Source: Linnemannia schmuckeri (taxonomy: Eukaryota > Mortierellomycota > Mortierellomycetes > Mortierellales > Mortierellaceae). From it: 64,000 bases of DNA. Below, one piece after another: positions 47,774-59,506 of the stretch (positions within the stretch are counted from its first letter, which is position 1; each line of letters starts with the position of its first letter). The translations under genes were made by a program, and so were the position numbers. Location of the stretch: the NCBI GenBank assembly GCA_029449235.1, contig JANATG010000010.1:124001-188000 (forward strand). The letters are read 5' to 3'. The notes beneath the pieces are model-generated. The model saw only the letters and a program-made list of their open reading frames with translations. It made no database searches and had not been told where the DNA came from.

Positions 47774-49263
47774 CTATAGACCATGCTCGTACAGCATGTC
47801 AGAGATCTCGAGGTACAACTCAATGGCATTGAACAAAGCAGGCTCTTCTTTCGGCGACTCCTTATCCCCTTCATCATCATTATCCGTCTCAAACGCACCC
47901 TTGGGCCGCCCCTCAGGATCATGACTCGAACCACCTAGAATCCAAGGAAACCGAGCTCGACTCCACGCCAGCGCATTAACCCAGTTCATTAGATCCATGT
48001 GGTCGGCATTTGGGATCGTTCTGATGTACTTTCCCCACTGGGCACTCTTGACGCTCACTAGCCCATCGTTGGGTCCCTCTCGATCCATAATCACTTGCCA
48101 AGGAAACCGGAACCGAGAAAAGAAGCCGGGCTCGAAGGACGCTCCGTAGCTGAAATAGGATACATCAGGCTGGTTGGGTGTGCTGGGGTTGAACTCATTG
48201 TTGAGGTAGTAGGTCGTCAAGTTTTCAGCTGCTCCACGTTGAATCCCAAAAAGTCCTAGCAGCGTCCAGAATGCCTCCAGCCGTGCGCGACCCACAATAT
48301 CTGACATGACATAATCGGCAAAAGGTGATCCTCGATGTGGTGTTCCCAGCGTAGTCAAGGACCGCACTTTGAAGTGCGGAGACTGGAGGTGAGAGATGAG
48401 ATATCGACAGTCGAGTCCGCCCATAGAGTGGCCGATCAAGTTGAGCTCTGATCCATGTGGGACAGTCCGTTCGATATAGGTACGCAAGGCTTCAGCTCGG
48501 TTTTGGATACCAGAAAAGGGTGGGACTTTTGCTGTGTGGACACACACCCCGATCTCGTCCAGCGCCTGTCGTACTCCATACCAATAGTCAAATTGGAAAT
48601 CTGGATTTGTTCCGAGTGAATCGAATCCTAAGAACCCTATTAGTTGAAAAATAAGAGAGGAAGGGAGGTGTTGAACAAACATGTGAAGTTGTCGCTGAGC
48701 GCATGTATATGTATGCTGTCATCATTATCCGTTGAGGACCTAAAAATCAAGCAAGAGGGTGTTTCCTCACCATGACAGAGAACAATGGGGAGCCGGGCTG
48801 GACGAAAGGTCTTGACGCCTTGCTTGTCTTGAACAGCTTCCTTGCGTGGATCATCTTTCGCCTCTTTATTCTCCTTCTGCTTCTGACTCGATCCGCGATC
48901 CTGGCTTACATCCTCCTGCTTATCAACAGGATTTGCCCGTTCGTCTCGTTTGTTTTTGTCCTTTGCTTCTTCTTGTCGCCGTTGCTTGGCGGCTCCATGC
49001 CTGCTGAACGATTCCAGTGATGGTGACGTGGACTTGCTGCTGTCGTATCGTCGCTGGGTGTATGTCTGTGAAACGAGTGGCACGGTTGCTGCAGGGAGTC
49101 CAACTCCTGTCTGTGCTTTTGATCCAAGACAAGGCCGAGCTTGAGTTACATGGCTGAGTACGGTGTTGGTCCAACAAGGCCCTGCTGTGCTTCGGTACCG
49201 GTATCCCAACGAGAGGGGTATATGGCGGACAGTGACTCGTCTCGAAGTGAGGAGGAAGGTCAT
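47774..49263 (-). CDS. Serine lipase of the alpha/beta-hydrolase fold, 451 aa
   Basis: Two exons on the minus strand, 48771-49263 and 47774-48636. The phase 1 join gives LPIVLCHGFLGFDSLG, the oxyanion strand with the HG motif. The nucleophile elbow is LIGHSMGGLDCRYL. The other conserved pieces are TLGTPHRGSPFADY, NDGLVSVKSAQWG (acid region) and ADHMDLMNW (catalytic His). This arrangement matches bacterial-type family I lipases and fungal triacylglycerol lipases. The first 60 residues (MTFLLTSRRVTVRHI...) are basic and Ser/Thr-rich, compatible with mitochondrial import. They are followed by a strongly charged Lys/Glu/Gln linker of about 70 residues before the hydrolase starts. Substrate is inferred from fold only. 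It converges with the PCD gene, 126 bp between stops. Confidence 0.85.
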
Positions 49264-50347
49264 GAGTGTGGAATGAGAAATGTTAAAAAGGAAGAAAGTG
49301 TCATGGTGACATGCACTTTGCCCAAATTTCTACCACAAAAAAAAAAATGTCTTGAAACGAACCCCAGCCACATCCATTTTTGGCTTTCGCGATCATGCAC
49401 TGCATGCCCTGCATGTCTCAAACGTCTTCAGCCTCTCAGAGAACATGGTACCATTGTTAAGAGAGAACCAAGTACAACTTGGGCTGCCGCTGTATTCACT
49501 TTTTCATAGCCTGCTATTTGTTTATTGCTTTCACTGCTAGTACTTTTTTCTCTCCTGTAGTTACTGTTGTTGTTATTATTGCGCGGGGGTGATGGTTCGA
49601 TCCATATGCTCAGGGATGCTTGTCAAAAAGTGAAAGTGACCCATAGGTCCTCCCAGGTGGTGTCGACTTTTCCCTCACTCAACGTCCAATAGTGTCTCGA
49701 AACCAGGGCCTCAGTTTGCCCGATTCTGTTCTCAATATCTGCCTTCATCATCTCAATGTTTGCCTCAGCCTTCCCTAGGTTTGCCCCTCGCATCTCCGGC
49801 ACAGACGCTGTCTGGTCAACCTCTTCCAACAGCCTTCCTGTCCCTTGCTTCCCATCTCTCCCGCGTAGACACTCCTTCTTCCATATCGGCCAGCCTGTTC
49901 ACTGCGTCCTCGGCTCTATTTCCTACATCTCTAACTCTGCTCTCAGTCTCACTGGCTCGTATCTTGGCCTCCTTTTTCTTCTCTCAGCCTTACCTGCCCG
50001 AAGCTCAGCCTGTAACTTCCTGTCTTCCGCGTCAGTTGGCACGATTCCTAGAAGACGGAAGAAAGAAAAGGATGTTTGTTGTGAGTGAGTCGCACAAAAA
50101 AAAAACAAATTATCAGGTCGTATCGACTTGCAACAAAGACAAATACAAGCATCGTTGCTACCTATCCGTCCTTGGCCCATATACTCTTTTTTGTGTTTGG
50201 TCATCCCGCTCGATCATTCGCCCACTTGTCTTCAGCACGCCGCTCAGTAGATTTGGAACCTGGTTTGTTTAGATTTTGACGGCTCCCATTTTGTTTTCAT
50301 CGATGCGATCTACTTCATTTGATGTAGCAAATTAAAACAAGAAAAAA
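49264..50347. other. Start of a decayed, gene-poor island
   Basis: Upstream region of the lipase gene followed by sequence without intact genes. The only structured signal is the broken coiled-coil frame listed separately at 49623-50071. Confidence 0.45.
49623..50071 (-). pseudogene. Broken coiled-coil protein fragment
   Basis: Read on the minus strand, three reading frames in succession carry Glu/Lys/Arg-rich helical sequence: DAEDRKLQAELRAGKAERRK, then VGNRAEDAVNRLADMEEGVS, then LGKAEANIEMMKADIENRIG ending in TTWEDLWVTFTF and TGA. Switching frames twice is needed to read them as one protein. Introns could explain one shift but not clearly both. Probably a decayed gene of unknown type. Confidence 0.35.
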
Positions 50348-50599
50348 ATGTCGCGTGAGCAAAAGTCCAAACGCGACTTACAGCAGCTTTCTTCCACTGC
50401 CATTTTTAACATGCTGTACAACACTCTCAGCCATCGTGTGTCTATCGATAGCGACGACAACAACTTTCCAAAGATCTTCCCGCCTCGTTGCGTCGAATTT
50501 CTGGACAAGCTCAAAGGACACAAGCGACATTCTGATGAACAGCAATCCCAAACATCAAAGAAGATGAAGGCGAATGATCCCTTACCTAGGCATGAGTAA
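50348..50599 (+). CDS. Small hypothetical protein, 83 aa
   Basis: An ATG after an A-rich leader opens an 83-codon frame to TAA, with a basic Lys/Gln-rich start, a stretch RVSIDSDDNNFPKIFPPRC and a basic C-terminus (KGHKRHSDEQQSQTSKKMK) that could act as a nuclear signal. No family is recognised, and it may be a leftover exon in this decayed island. Confidence 0.3.
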   Translation: MSREQKSKRDLQQLSSTAIFNMLYNTLSHRVSIDSDDNNFPKIFPPRCVEFLDKLKGHKRHSDEQQSQTSKKMKANDPLPRHE

Positions 50600-51113
50600 T
50601 AATATATCTAGCACATGTTTACTCTTTCTTTTGCATACTTTTCGATTGTGTTGACCCCTATTCTTGCAGCCATTTCCATCAATGCGGGCCTTCACTCTCA
50701 TGAGCATAAAAACATCGCGAGTTGAAAGAAATATAAAAATAATGCATTTAATAAAATATGCGAGTCTACAATAACCAGCCGTTAAAAAAATAAAACCATA
50801 TGTACTGAAGAAATAGGCAACAAACACAAAGTCATTTACGAAGCAAGCGTGGAATTTTTTTTAATGAGTGTATTGCAAAAAGGTGCGGAGGTGTAATAGG
50901 AACGATAGTGATAATGTTGAAGAGATTTATTTGTTGAGGAGAGTGGAACTATGCCAGAGAGGAGAGGAGTGCGAGGTTGTCTATATATATATATGAAAGA
51001 GGGCTTGCGTACCCTTGCAGGAGGACAACTCTGTTGTGTTTTCAAGAGCAGTGAATGAGAATCCTCAATGCTTAGACATTGCTGTTAGAATATGGAGGGC
51101 AATCTGTCGATTG

Positions 51114-51464
51114 TTAAGCAAACCTATTAGGGCAGCTATCGAAACCGTAAGAGGGGATGCCGGACTTGCCAAAGGACACACTGTTAACTCACTGAGCATT
51201 GTACTGCGAGGCATCCTCGTCAAGCGTAGCATAGTTTCCTGTGCAGTTGCTGCTCGAGAACAGCTTGACGTCTTCTCCCAGGTAGTTGAGGATCCTGGCG
51301 GTCTGAGTATCCTTCAGACAGACGCATGTTCTTTGGGTCTTCAGTACCGCGATTTCATCAGATCTGCCTGCATTGTTCCGAATTGCGACGTAGTACAGAT
51401 CGGCCGCAGATGCAAAGCTCGTAAAGAGAGTTGTTATCAAGAAAATCGATTTGACTATTTTTAT
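51114..51464 (-). pseudogene. Small secreted beta/gamma-crystallin-like protein gene with in-frame TGA
   Basis: A hydrophobic segment (IFLITTLFTSFASAAD) looks like a signal peptide ending AxA. The mature part has four cysteines (TCVCLKD, SNCTG and one more beyond the break). The frame stops at TGA (51189-51191) after QYNAQ, yet continues in the same frame as VNSVSFGKSGIPSYGFDSC up to TAA at 51114. The continued part fits the fold of small secreted crystallin-like fungal proteins, in which a Trp is expected at the TGA position (TGG to TGA). No ATG lies in frame upstream, so a 5' exon is missing or unseen. Confidence 0.5.
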
Positions 51465-51980
51465 AAATTGACGTCCAAGTGCAGTGAATGAATAGGGCGG
51501 AGAGAGGTAATATGAGAGTTAGGATGGCAGGAAATGGTTGAAAGGCTCAGAGTTTCCAAGGTAGAATCAAGAGAGGCGTGAATATGAAAGAGGATGGGAA
51601 TAAGAGGATACCTTGTATTGAGAGAAGGAAACGATGGTTATTTTTTAATGGGTGTGGATCCAGTTTTATACCACTCAGGGGGTCGCCCGCTCCTCAGTTC
51701 GAACCGTGCGCCTCAACAATCCGTAAAAAAGGAAAGGATTCTTTGGTTTCGATGCAATGATCAGGCAGAATTCGGAAGGATGAAACTGTTTTCTTTATTT
51801 TATGAAAGGAGAATACAGAATGGAAATAATGAATGAGTGTGCAAAAGGAGGGCAGGTGCAGGGGAAAGAGTTAAAATAAGTTGTTGCAGACTGAAGAACA
51901 AGAATAGGAACAAGGCTGTCTATTTATACTAATACTAGACAGGATGACTATGGATTAGACTATGGACGTGAGAATTACTT
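51465..51980. other. Spacer, no gene seen
   Basis: No coding signal. A GTTCGAACC motif at about 51697 recalls a tRNA T-loop but the flanking stems do not pair. Confidence 0.45.
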
Positions 51981-52810
51981 ATGTTGTTGTTAGCAGTCCA
52001 TGCTGCCCTCTGCACCGTGCCTGATGAGAGTGATCACCTGAAAGACATGGACAACCACCATCTCTCCGATGACGACTGGGATGATGCCCGTTTGATTGTC
52101 GATGTCCTGAAGTTATTCGAGGAGGCGACCTTGATTTTTAGTTCGGCACCTCAAGGTCTAGCAGCACCATTGTTGCCGCGGATGATCTCTGTGTACACCG
52201 AGATGGGAAAGCGGACTGGTGTTGAAGTAGCTGATTCCTTCCGCCACAGCCTTTGAAACGAACTCGACAAGCGTGTCAAGGAGTCAGAGTCGATGATGAA
52301 GGCGTCTTTTTCACTCCTCTTTCAACATCTCCTACAGTAGGATGGACCCTTGTCGCTTTGAGATTGTCAAGGAAAAGGACCGCCATGAACTTGATGTCAT
52401 CAGGCCCCGCAAAAACGCTCCAATCCAACAACCACAAGAAGAGTAGCGACCAACAAACAGTCTGACGAACGCCCTTCTCGAGCTTGTTGCAATTCAGGAC
52501 GGTAACAACAACGCCAATACCGGCGCGCCGCGTGAGGACGGATTTAGGAGGTATTTTATGTATTGACTATGCGACATTTTCCTCATCAACACTATTCAAT
52601 GGTGGAAGGAACACTAAACAACTTTTCTATTATTGGCATAGCTGGCCAGAAATTACCTTTCAGACCCAACAGTTTCGTTCGCTTCCGAACGGTTGTTTAG
52701 CACAGATGGACACTTTGCCATAGAGAAACGGAGCCGTTTGATTGACGGGGCGTTGAGGGATTTGGTTGTTTGCAATGTTGGAAAGCGGTGTTTGTGGAAC
52801 ACAATCGAGC
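51981..52810 (+). mobile_element. hAT-family transposase relic
   Basis: Successive frames read as the C-terminal half of a hAT transposase. They are DDDWDDARLIVDVLKLFEEA (with FSSAPQGL), then, after a frameshift, ELDKRVKESESMMKASF, and finally WWKEH followed by a stop, LARNYL, and SERLFSTDGHFAIEKRSR ending RDLVVCNV. The last block is the hATC dimerisation region (W-W-K-E, LAR.YL, S-E-R-x-F-S). Several stops and at least two frameshifts make it dead. Terminal inverted repeats were not identified. Confidence 0.75.
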
Positions 52811-53249
52811 AAGGGGACACAATCGAATACCAAATGGAAAAAAAATAACAGAGAAAATACATCTTTACTCATAAAGGAAAAAACCAGGGAGTTAACTGCA
52901 GAACATGAGTAAACTTAACCAAATCGGGAGTGAGTTAATCCGAGTTATTGTGCCTTTCAACCAAAATGAGTTAAAAAATTAACCACTAATCCAGTTTTGA
53001 GCGGGGTTTGCGTGGGTGTGGAACAAAGACGTAGTCAAGAATAGCTGGCTAATCGGGGCTTAGCGGCCGAAATAAAATATTTTATGTGGAATGCGCAATA
53101 ACTTTTAACTCTTAAGCTAATTCCTCAAGTTAACTAAGCCCAACAGCCACTTCCTAGAAAGCCCTAGAAGATACAATAGGTTGCGCTGACTGTTCCTCAC
53201 ATATATAATTACTTACATTCAGTACTTAGATAGTTCTTTAGTTCGTAAC

Positions 53250-53606
53250 TCACTTTATTAAAATACACACGTAAAATAACACTTGTTCCTTTTTTCCCTC
53301 ATGTCCGTCCTCGTCTTGTTGCTTAACAGTACTGCCAGCTGTTGCTTCAAAACTCTCAACGATCTTTTCGTCTGAGAACATGATCTGTTTCCAGGCTCCG
53401 GCATCCATATGAACGTGATCTTTAGCAAACTGGAGTCTTCTGGCTCTCTGTTTATTGGGGAGAGCAGGTGCCTTCTGTTTAATGTGCGCATCCATACATT
53501 TTTGCTTCAGATAGCGCTTGATCGTGGTGTTGTTGTTGCAAAACGAGGTGATGGCTAGGCAGCGGTGGCGAGGCCTTAGATTAGCGGTCATATTCTTTGT
53601 AGACAT
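53250..53606 (-). mobile_element. Tc1/mariner transposase fragment
   Basis: Minus-strand frame containing a helix-turn-helix-like region (LRPRHRCLAITSFCNNNTTI) followed by KQRARRLQFAKDHVHMDAGA and WKQIMFSDEKI, the first catalytic Asp motif of Tc1-type DDE/DDD transposases. The frame then degenerates, so the catalytic core is incomplete. Confidence 0.65.
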
Positions 53607-54165
53607 AGTATTAGTAGTGCGCCCAGCCCTTTTGTCTGCTCTTTGACCTTTTACACATCACTTCTTGGACGAGAGCAGTGCTGACAAGAGTTTCGTTGGC
53701 GCGCTGCAGTGTATCGTTTCGTGTGGTTCCTTAGGACACTATTATCACTATCTCCGTACCAATTGAGGACTTAACAGTGGTCCTACAACTCTGGCCTTCG
53801 ACCTTCTCCCTAAGTAACAACAGCATCAAGCTGACTTCTGAGAGTGAGCCCCTTAAATAAAATTGCTTTCTGCACAGTGTTACTCAGGGAGAGGGTCGAA
53901 AGCCAGAGTTGTAGGACCACTGTTAAGTCCTCAATTGGTACGGAGATAGTGATAATAGTGTCCTAAGGAACCACACGAAACGATACACTGCAGCGCGCCA
54001 ACGAAACTCTTGTCAGCACTGCTCTCGTCCAAGAAGTGATGTGTAAAAGGTCAAAGAGCAGCCAAGAGGGCTGGGCGCACTACTAATGCTACGTCTATTA
54101 AGGAATATGACCGCTAATCTAAGGCATGGCCACCGCTGCCTAGCCATCACCTCGTTTTGCAACAA
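53533..54165. repeat. Near-perfect inverted repeat of mariner ends (286-bp arms, 60-bp loop)
   Basis: The left arm 53533-53818 and right arm 53879-54165 are reverse complements with only about a dozen differences by eye. The inner ends read gTTACTCAGGGAG and its variant gTTACTTAGGGAG, resembling a Tc1 terminal repeat that starts CAGTGTTAC. The arms are the 5' ends of two mariner copies head to head; the left copy continues into the transposase fragment at 53250-53606. Confidence 0.85.
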
Positions 54166-54559
54166 TGCTCTAAGAATAAAGGTCTTTGCTGATTAGACTG
54201 CAATTGTCCAAAGTCATGCGAAACAAGCCAACAAGGATACATCCAATTCCTGTACTGGGGCATACGACTGAGTCCTGTTGCGCGCTATCTTCGACGTGGT
54301 GTAATCTTATACTTCGCAGGAGTGCCGAAACTTCTGCATATCTATGGGGATATGACGGACAAAAGTGGGCGTGAGCAGAGGCGGACTGATCCTTCAATGT
54401 CGGTTTTAAGATTCAAAAAAGGCATCTTTGACCATAACTAGGCCACTCAAGACTTTGTGCTAGCGGGGAGCAAAGACGACTGCATAGGAACGCATAATAC
54501 CCTGCCGAGGTTGTCAACCTCCAGGTTGTTCGGCCCGATCCAAAGCTCGAACTTGAAAG

Positions 54560-54563
<4 letters not shown>

Positions 54564-54607
<44 letters not shown>
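54564..54607. repeat. T28-A16 homopolymer palindrome
   Basis: A run of 28 T is followed at once by 16 A. It could be the scar of a retrosequence poly-A joined to a T tract, or a simple assembly collapse. Confidence 0.85.
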
Positions 54608-55788
54608 CGGTGTATTAACCTTTATTGACCACAACACTGTCTTTGAAGGGCCGTACATGTCTGTTGGTCAATGAATCGCTAAATGTTTTCCGTCCGGCGC
54701 TTTTATTTAGAAGCCATACGCCCTTTTCTGGAGGACCGACCATTTCTTGTTGGAGCTGTCAAATAACAATCGACAACTTTCTGGCTCCTTGAAATTGGAA
54801 TCCGGGGCCACGCAACCTTGTAGGTTGGAAAGAAGAAAAGGTGTATAGTTAGAATATATATATATACTTTAGGCCCTGTCCACACTGCCAACAAGGATTA
54901 ACACTTAACACGCATGAAAACTTGAGTAGGGGGAACAAAAAGAATATCATACATGCTGTTGCAGTGACTACTGATGTCGCTCTTTTTACTTTTTTGCCGA
55001 CGATGTGCAATGGGTGAATGTGTCGTCCGCCTCGCTTTTTCCTTGATCATGACTTTTTTGGACTGGGAACGGGTGGGTGAATAGAAAATGTTTGTGGAGG
55101 CGATGGAGGAGCAGCATGAAGGGCGCGAGTGGATATTCACTGGTCGAGGCGAGCAAATTGGAGGAATGAACACATCATTGTGAAAGCGATGAATAGATGC
55201 ATGTGTTGAAGCCATGAGGGTACACTTTTTTGTTGTGTAATATTCAAGACATGGAGAACAGGAAGGGAGTATGGTGCAAAGTGAGAAAACACAAACACAC
55301 GCGACTTTTTGTTCTATGTGTCAAGGGGACCAAAAAAAAAACAAACATGCCATGGTGCGCACTGATGCAAGGAAGGAGGTTAACCTACCATGAAACCGAT
55401 ATCTGTTCATCACCATTGATGGCAGCAACTAATGCGACAGACTTTTATCATCGTCTGTCTTATCCTTATAAACAATGGGCAAGAATTTCTTTTCCTGATC
55501 TGGAGACACGCACAGACCACTTTCAAGGCGATCAATCTTGAGACGAACAAGCTGTATCTGCACAAACCAAAATAAAAAAAGCATCTCAAGTGCCCAGACA
55601 GACAATGTCAATACAGGAATACTCTTTTGATGTTCATTACGTACAACACGAAAAAAGTAACGAGTAAAACATTCTAACAGAACAAGTCAACAACAGCAAA
55701 GTACTAAAAAATCATATCAACAAACAGGGCTACCCTCAGCCGTGGCATTATTAATGACAAAAACTATGTCTTCGCTACTGGATCTCTC
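54608..55788. other. Spacer downstream of NOT3, no gene seen
   Basis: About 1.2 kb containing the NOT3 3' UTR. Open frames such as 54898-55215 (minus) have no start context, motif or splice partner that I trust. Confidence 0.45.
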
Positions 55789-58700
55789 TTAGACGAGATC
55801 AGAGTCTTCCAGGAACTTGTACTCGAAGCGGAAATCGGTCTTCTTGCGTTGGCACCAAGCTCCCTCGTAATCAAAGTAGATGTAGGTTCCTTGCTCATAG
55901 TCATCCGTGATCGCCTTGGGCTCCTCATGGCGTTGAAACCATGTAAGATACTTCTTGTGGAAACGCCATGATTGCTTCTTCAACTCCCTTGCCGCCAAAA
56001 ACCTATTAGTCAAAGTAATAAAAACACGCCAAACGCCAAATAAAAAGATTAGCAACTATGCTTTCGCCATACACGACATGCACTTCATACTTGCGAACGA
56101 GCTCAATGAATTTGGACGTACTGTTGGTAGGTTCCTTGCTGGTAGTAAAAGATGAAAAAGAGGGTGTCGATATCAAACTTCTCGAACGTGGCTGGGTTTT
56201 CAAAGAGCCCTGGTGGTGGTGTCTGAGGATAATACGATGGCGTTGGATATGGATTCTTGGGTGCCTTGGGCCTATTCAAATCAAGAGCAGCTGGATTAAT
56301 CACACGCACTAAAAACCATAGTAACTCGCAGTGATAAATCAGAATGAATAAAAGCTCGAGAACTGTACCTCTCAGTGTCAGCAGCTTCAGGGATGAACTG
56401 ATAACTTGCTTCCAACATTTGGTGGACAAAGAATCCAACTTCCTTCGTCATAGCACGCTCCTTTGACACCTCAAAACTATGCGCAAGATCTGCCAATGCT
56501 GCTGGTAGACGGATCTCTGGCTCTCCTGCAGAAAGTGATTGTGCAGTTGACGTCGATGCTTGCTGTCCTGAAGCGCTGTCCTTTTGTACTTCCTATCAAA
56601 ATACAAAACATTAAAATGGCAATTGTTAGATTTATCTTCCAGTCAATCATATTCAAGCAATCATCGTTTCGTCGTGAAACTCGGCTACGGGGGTGAATAT
56701 GTACCTCAGTCGTGGCCGGTACTAATGTTGAGCTACTGCCGGCCTTGGTTGCTGACGACTCAGTTGTTGACACGGAGGTGGAAGGCTCTTTAGACGCTGA
56801 TGTTGATGATTTGGAAGCCTGTGACATTGCCGGTGATCCAGCCTTTGCGCCTTGTGAAGCTACTTCTTCTGCAGCTGGTATAGGTGAGGCTGATACGGGC
56901 GCCACTGATGCTGATGGCGCCGGTACTGGTACAGTCGCTGTTGCTGGCTGGGGAGACGCTGTTTCCACCTTGGCTGTGACATTTGCTGGTTTGGGCGAGT
57001 CCTTTTTGAGAGTGGCCGCTGCGACATTTGGTGACGCCGACGGAGCAGTACGCGGTGTTTCTGTTGGCAAGTTGGCAGCAACTGCCGTCGCATACTGGAT
57101 GACCGGTGATTCCACTGTTCCTGTTCGAGGCTGTGCAGGTTGTCGACTTGGTGGCACGTTGACTGGCGTTGATTTTGCCGTTACCGGACTGGCTGCAGCT
57201 ACTGGTTTCGTTTCCTTTGTTTCGGACATTGACCCCTCTACGATATATATGGAAAGGTGTGAGAGTTATGTCATTAGTTCCCGAGCGCTTGCATGCCAGC
57301 CTTCTTGCGTGCTGATATCCAATAAAATGCGTTTGCTTACTTTTGGTTGGTATAGGCTTGGCTGCTGCTTTTGTGGGCGAAGGTTCTGGCTCGTGTTGCT
57401 CCTTGGCCTGCTTTTTTGAAGGTGCTGGCTCGTGAGTTTCGCTGTGCTTGTCGTCATCATGGTCATGCGAATGGTCGTCGGCTCCCACTGCGAAGTAGTC
57501 TTCTTCTTCTTCCAGGTTAAGATCCGTGTAGATTTCCTCGTCCTCTGCAAAGTCAGGATCCTATAGTTGTATTGTTCAATACAAGCAATGTTTGTATCAG
57601 TCCCATAATTCCTTGGCGTGTGTTCCAATGAAACGTTCTGTGATGAGACTTCGCGCCGCAGTCAATCAAAAGCCGTCGTACCAAGTTTTCGTCCACATAG
57701 TAATTGACGTCCTCCTGAATCCCTTGAACCTATGAATTGGACAAGAAAAGAACGAACAGGACATATGTATTAGTCACAGATAACATGGCAGTAATCTGCG
57801 AAAAGGAATGAACCTGCGCCCAAAAAGTAGCGCCAGTAATGACATTCGTCTGCAAGAGAAAATGCAAGGATCTGGTACCTTGTCAGTTTCGATTTGGCCG
57901 TTCTCCAGTAGCCTCAAGATCAGTTCCAAACGTCCTTGATGCCACTTATGCCGCTCGATCTTATCCTCGAGCTCCGATATCCTCTCCTTGGCTGGGTTGT
58001 TCTTGCCCTTTTTTGCGCCTGCCTGCAAAGTCTCGACCTCGGCCTCCAGGGCCTCGATCTGGATCGTTAATGTCTCCACACGTTCTGTCACCCAGGAGCA
58101 TGTCTCTGCCTTTTCCTTCTCCTTTGGATCCAAGCGCCCAGACATAATCAGGCCTTCTCTGGAGTACGCCTTTGTCTTCATCTCCTTTTCGATTGCCTTG
58201 AATCTCTCCATTTGCTATCATGATAGTTGTTTGAAATGGAAAAAAAAGATTAAAATAGTGTTCTGTGGTACTGTTGCTTATCAAAAATCTCAAACATTGG
58301 CGTGTGACCTAAGAGAGAAACGGAGCACATCAGTGACGCGGGTTGAAAAAGGAACGACAGTGGTGCATACCTGCTCAATGAGCTTTCGGTTGTCCATGAG
58401 GGCGCGCTTGTCCTTGATGTCGTTGGAAGAGATCCATGTCTTGATCTGATCGCGAAGCCTTTGCAGCTTCTTGATCTCCTTCTTGAGATCAGATTCGTAC
58501 TTTTCCTTCTGGTTCACATTCGTCGAGGTTTCGATCTTTTCCAGCGTTTCCTCAAAGGTCTCGACGCCCTCGGCAACCTTCTTGAGGACCTTGTCAATCT
58601 CGGCTGTTGTCGAGATGTTGGCAGTAGGCAGTTGTCCGATGTGACGTGAATGTCATCATGTCAGGAGAGGAGCAACAAAAAGGTTCGTGAGCAGGTCATG

Positions 58701-59039
58701 GTGTTCAAGTAGGTGAAAGTTGGAGTTTGATGGAAGAATGAGGCGGTAGAATAAAAAGGCGGGAGGTGAAAAGAGAAAGGACAGGTCAAAGAGAACGTGT
58801 TTAGAATAGGGTTGCTTGCTGTAAGTTGTTGAACTGAACAGAAAGAGAAAGTGGAGAAAGAAGGAAAGTAATGCGGGAAGGAGAAGCACAGGTCGAGTGG
58901 GAAAAGTCAACAGAATCAGCATGCACGCTCAGCTGGCTGGTCATCGTGAACGGCGTGTGCAGGTCATCGCCTCTATTTTTCCCGCCCTCTTTTTGAGTTG
59001 AGTGTGTAAGTTATTACTTTGCAGTTTCCGTGTGGCCAT
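55789..59039 (-). CDS. NOT3: CCR4-NOT complex subunit NOT3/NOT5, 659 aa
   Basis: Nine exons on the minus strand: 59018-59039, 58371-58603, 57879-58214, 57682-57729, 57341-57560, 56705-57237, 56369-56592, 56122-56271, 55789-56002. The frame closes exactly. The 22-bp first exon encodes MATRKLQ and is joined over a 414-bp intron to TEIDKVLKKVAEGV, the conserved NOT3/5 start. The N-terminal coiled-coil domain continues through EQQMERFKAIEKEMKTKAYS and ERHKWHQGRLELILRLLENG. A long Ser/Thr/Pro/Ala linker (exon 6) follows. The C-terminal NOT box includes GLFENPATFEKFDIDTLFF, FYYQQGTYQQFLAARELKKQ and EEPKAITDDYEQGTYIYFDY. The protein scaffolds the mRNA deadenylase complex and, as in yeast Not5, probably senses slow ribosomes. 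Size is close to fungal Not3 proteins. Confidence 0.93.
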
Positions 59040-59506
59040 GGTAGAGAGAGGGGAGGTGTGGTTAGTTTGTCGTTATTTGGTTGAGTTGTTGTTGTGTGAA
59101 TGGTTAGGCGATGGGTGGTGAGTGTGTGTTTGTCGTCTGTTGATGATAAAAGGAGAGAGAAGAGAGATGATGTCTTTGTCAGGAGGAGGAGAGTGTGCAA
59201 CCCCATCGTCCTTTTTAAAGGAACGCCAATGTGACGTGCTGGAATGAAAATCTCATCGCACACAGCACAGATCTCGCACTTGGCTCAAAGCCCATCTCTC
59301 TCTTCCTTTATTCCGTTCTTGCTATCTCGCTTTTTATCGACCGCGATCGCTATCAATTGCTTTTTTGTGGCAAATAAACTTCCTGTGATATGGATGTGGC
59401 CGTCGAGGTAAGGATCCATATATTTCTTCTTGACCATGAAGATATGTTTAAGAATGCAGGAAGGTGTGATTTATTTGACAAATGCTAGAAGAAAATAATG
59501 TCAGAT
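59040..59506. other. Promoter/leader region of NOT3
   Basis: 467 bp between the NOT3 start and the stop of the small membrane protein gene on the same strand. CT-rich on the minus strand, no gene. Confidence 0.5.

Noticed and set aside
51660..51710. GTTCGAACC resembling a tRNA T-loop
   Set aside because: Neither strand gives a 5-bp T stem around it, and no acceptor, D or anticodon stem could be drawn.
54898..55215. Minus-strand open frame of 105 codons
   Set aside because: No recognisable protein character, poor start context, inside the spacer downstream of NOT3.
56712..57419. Long plus-strand open frame (235 codons)
   Set aside because: It is antisense to the Ser/Thr/Ala-rich exon of NOT3, where GC-rich codons leave the opposite strand open. 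The minus strand has conserved protein and matching splice sites.
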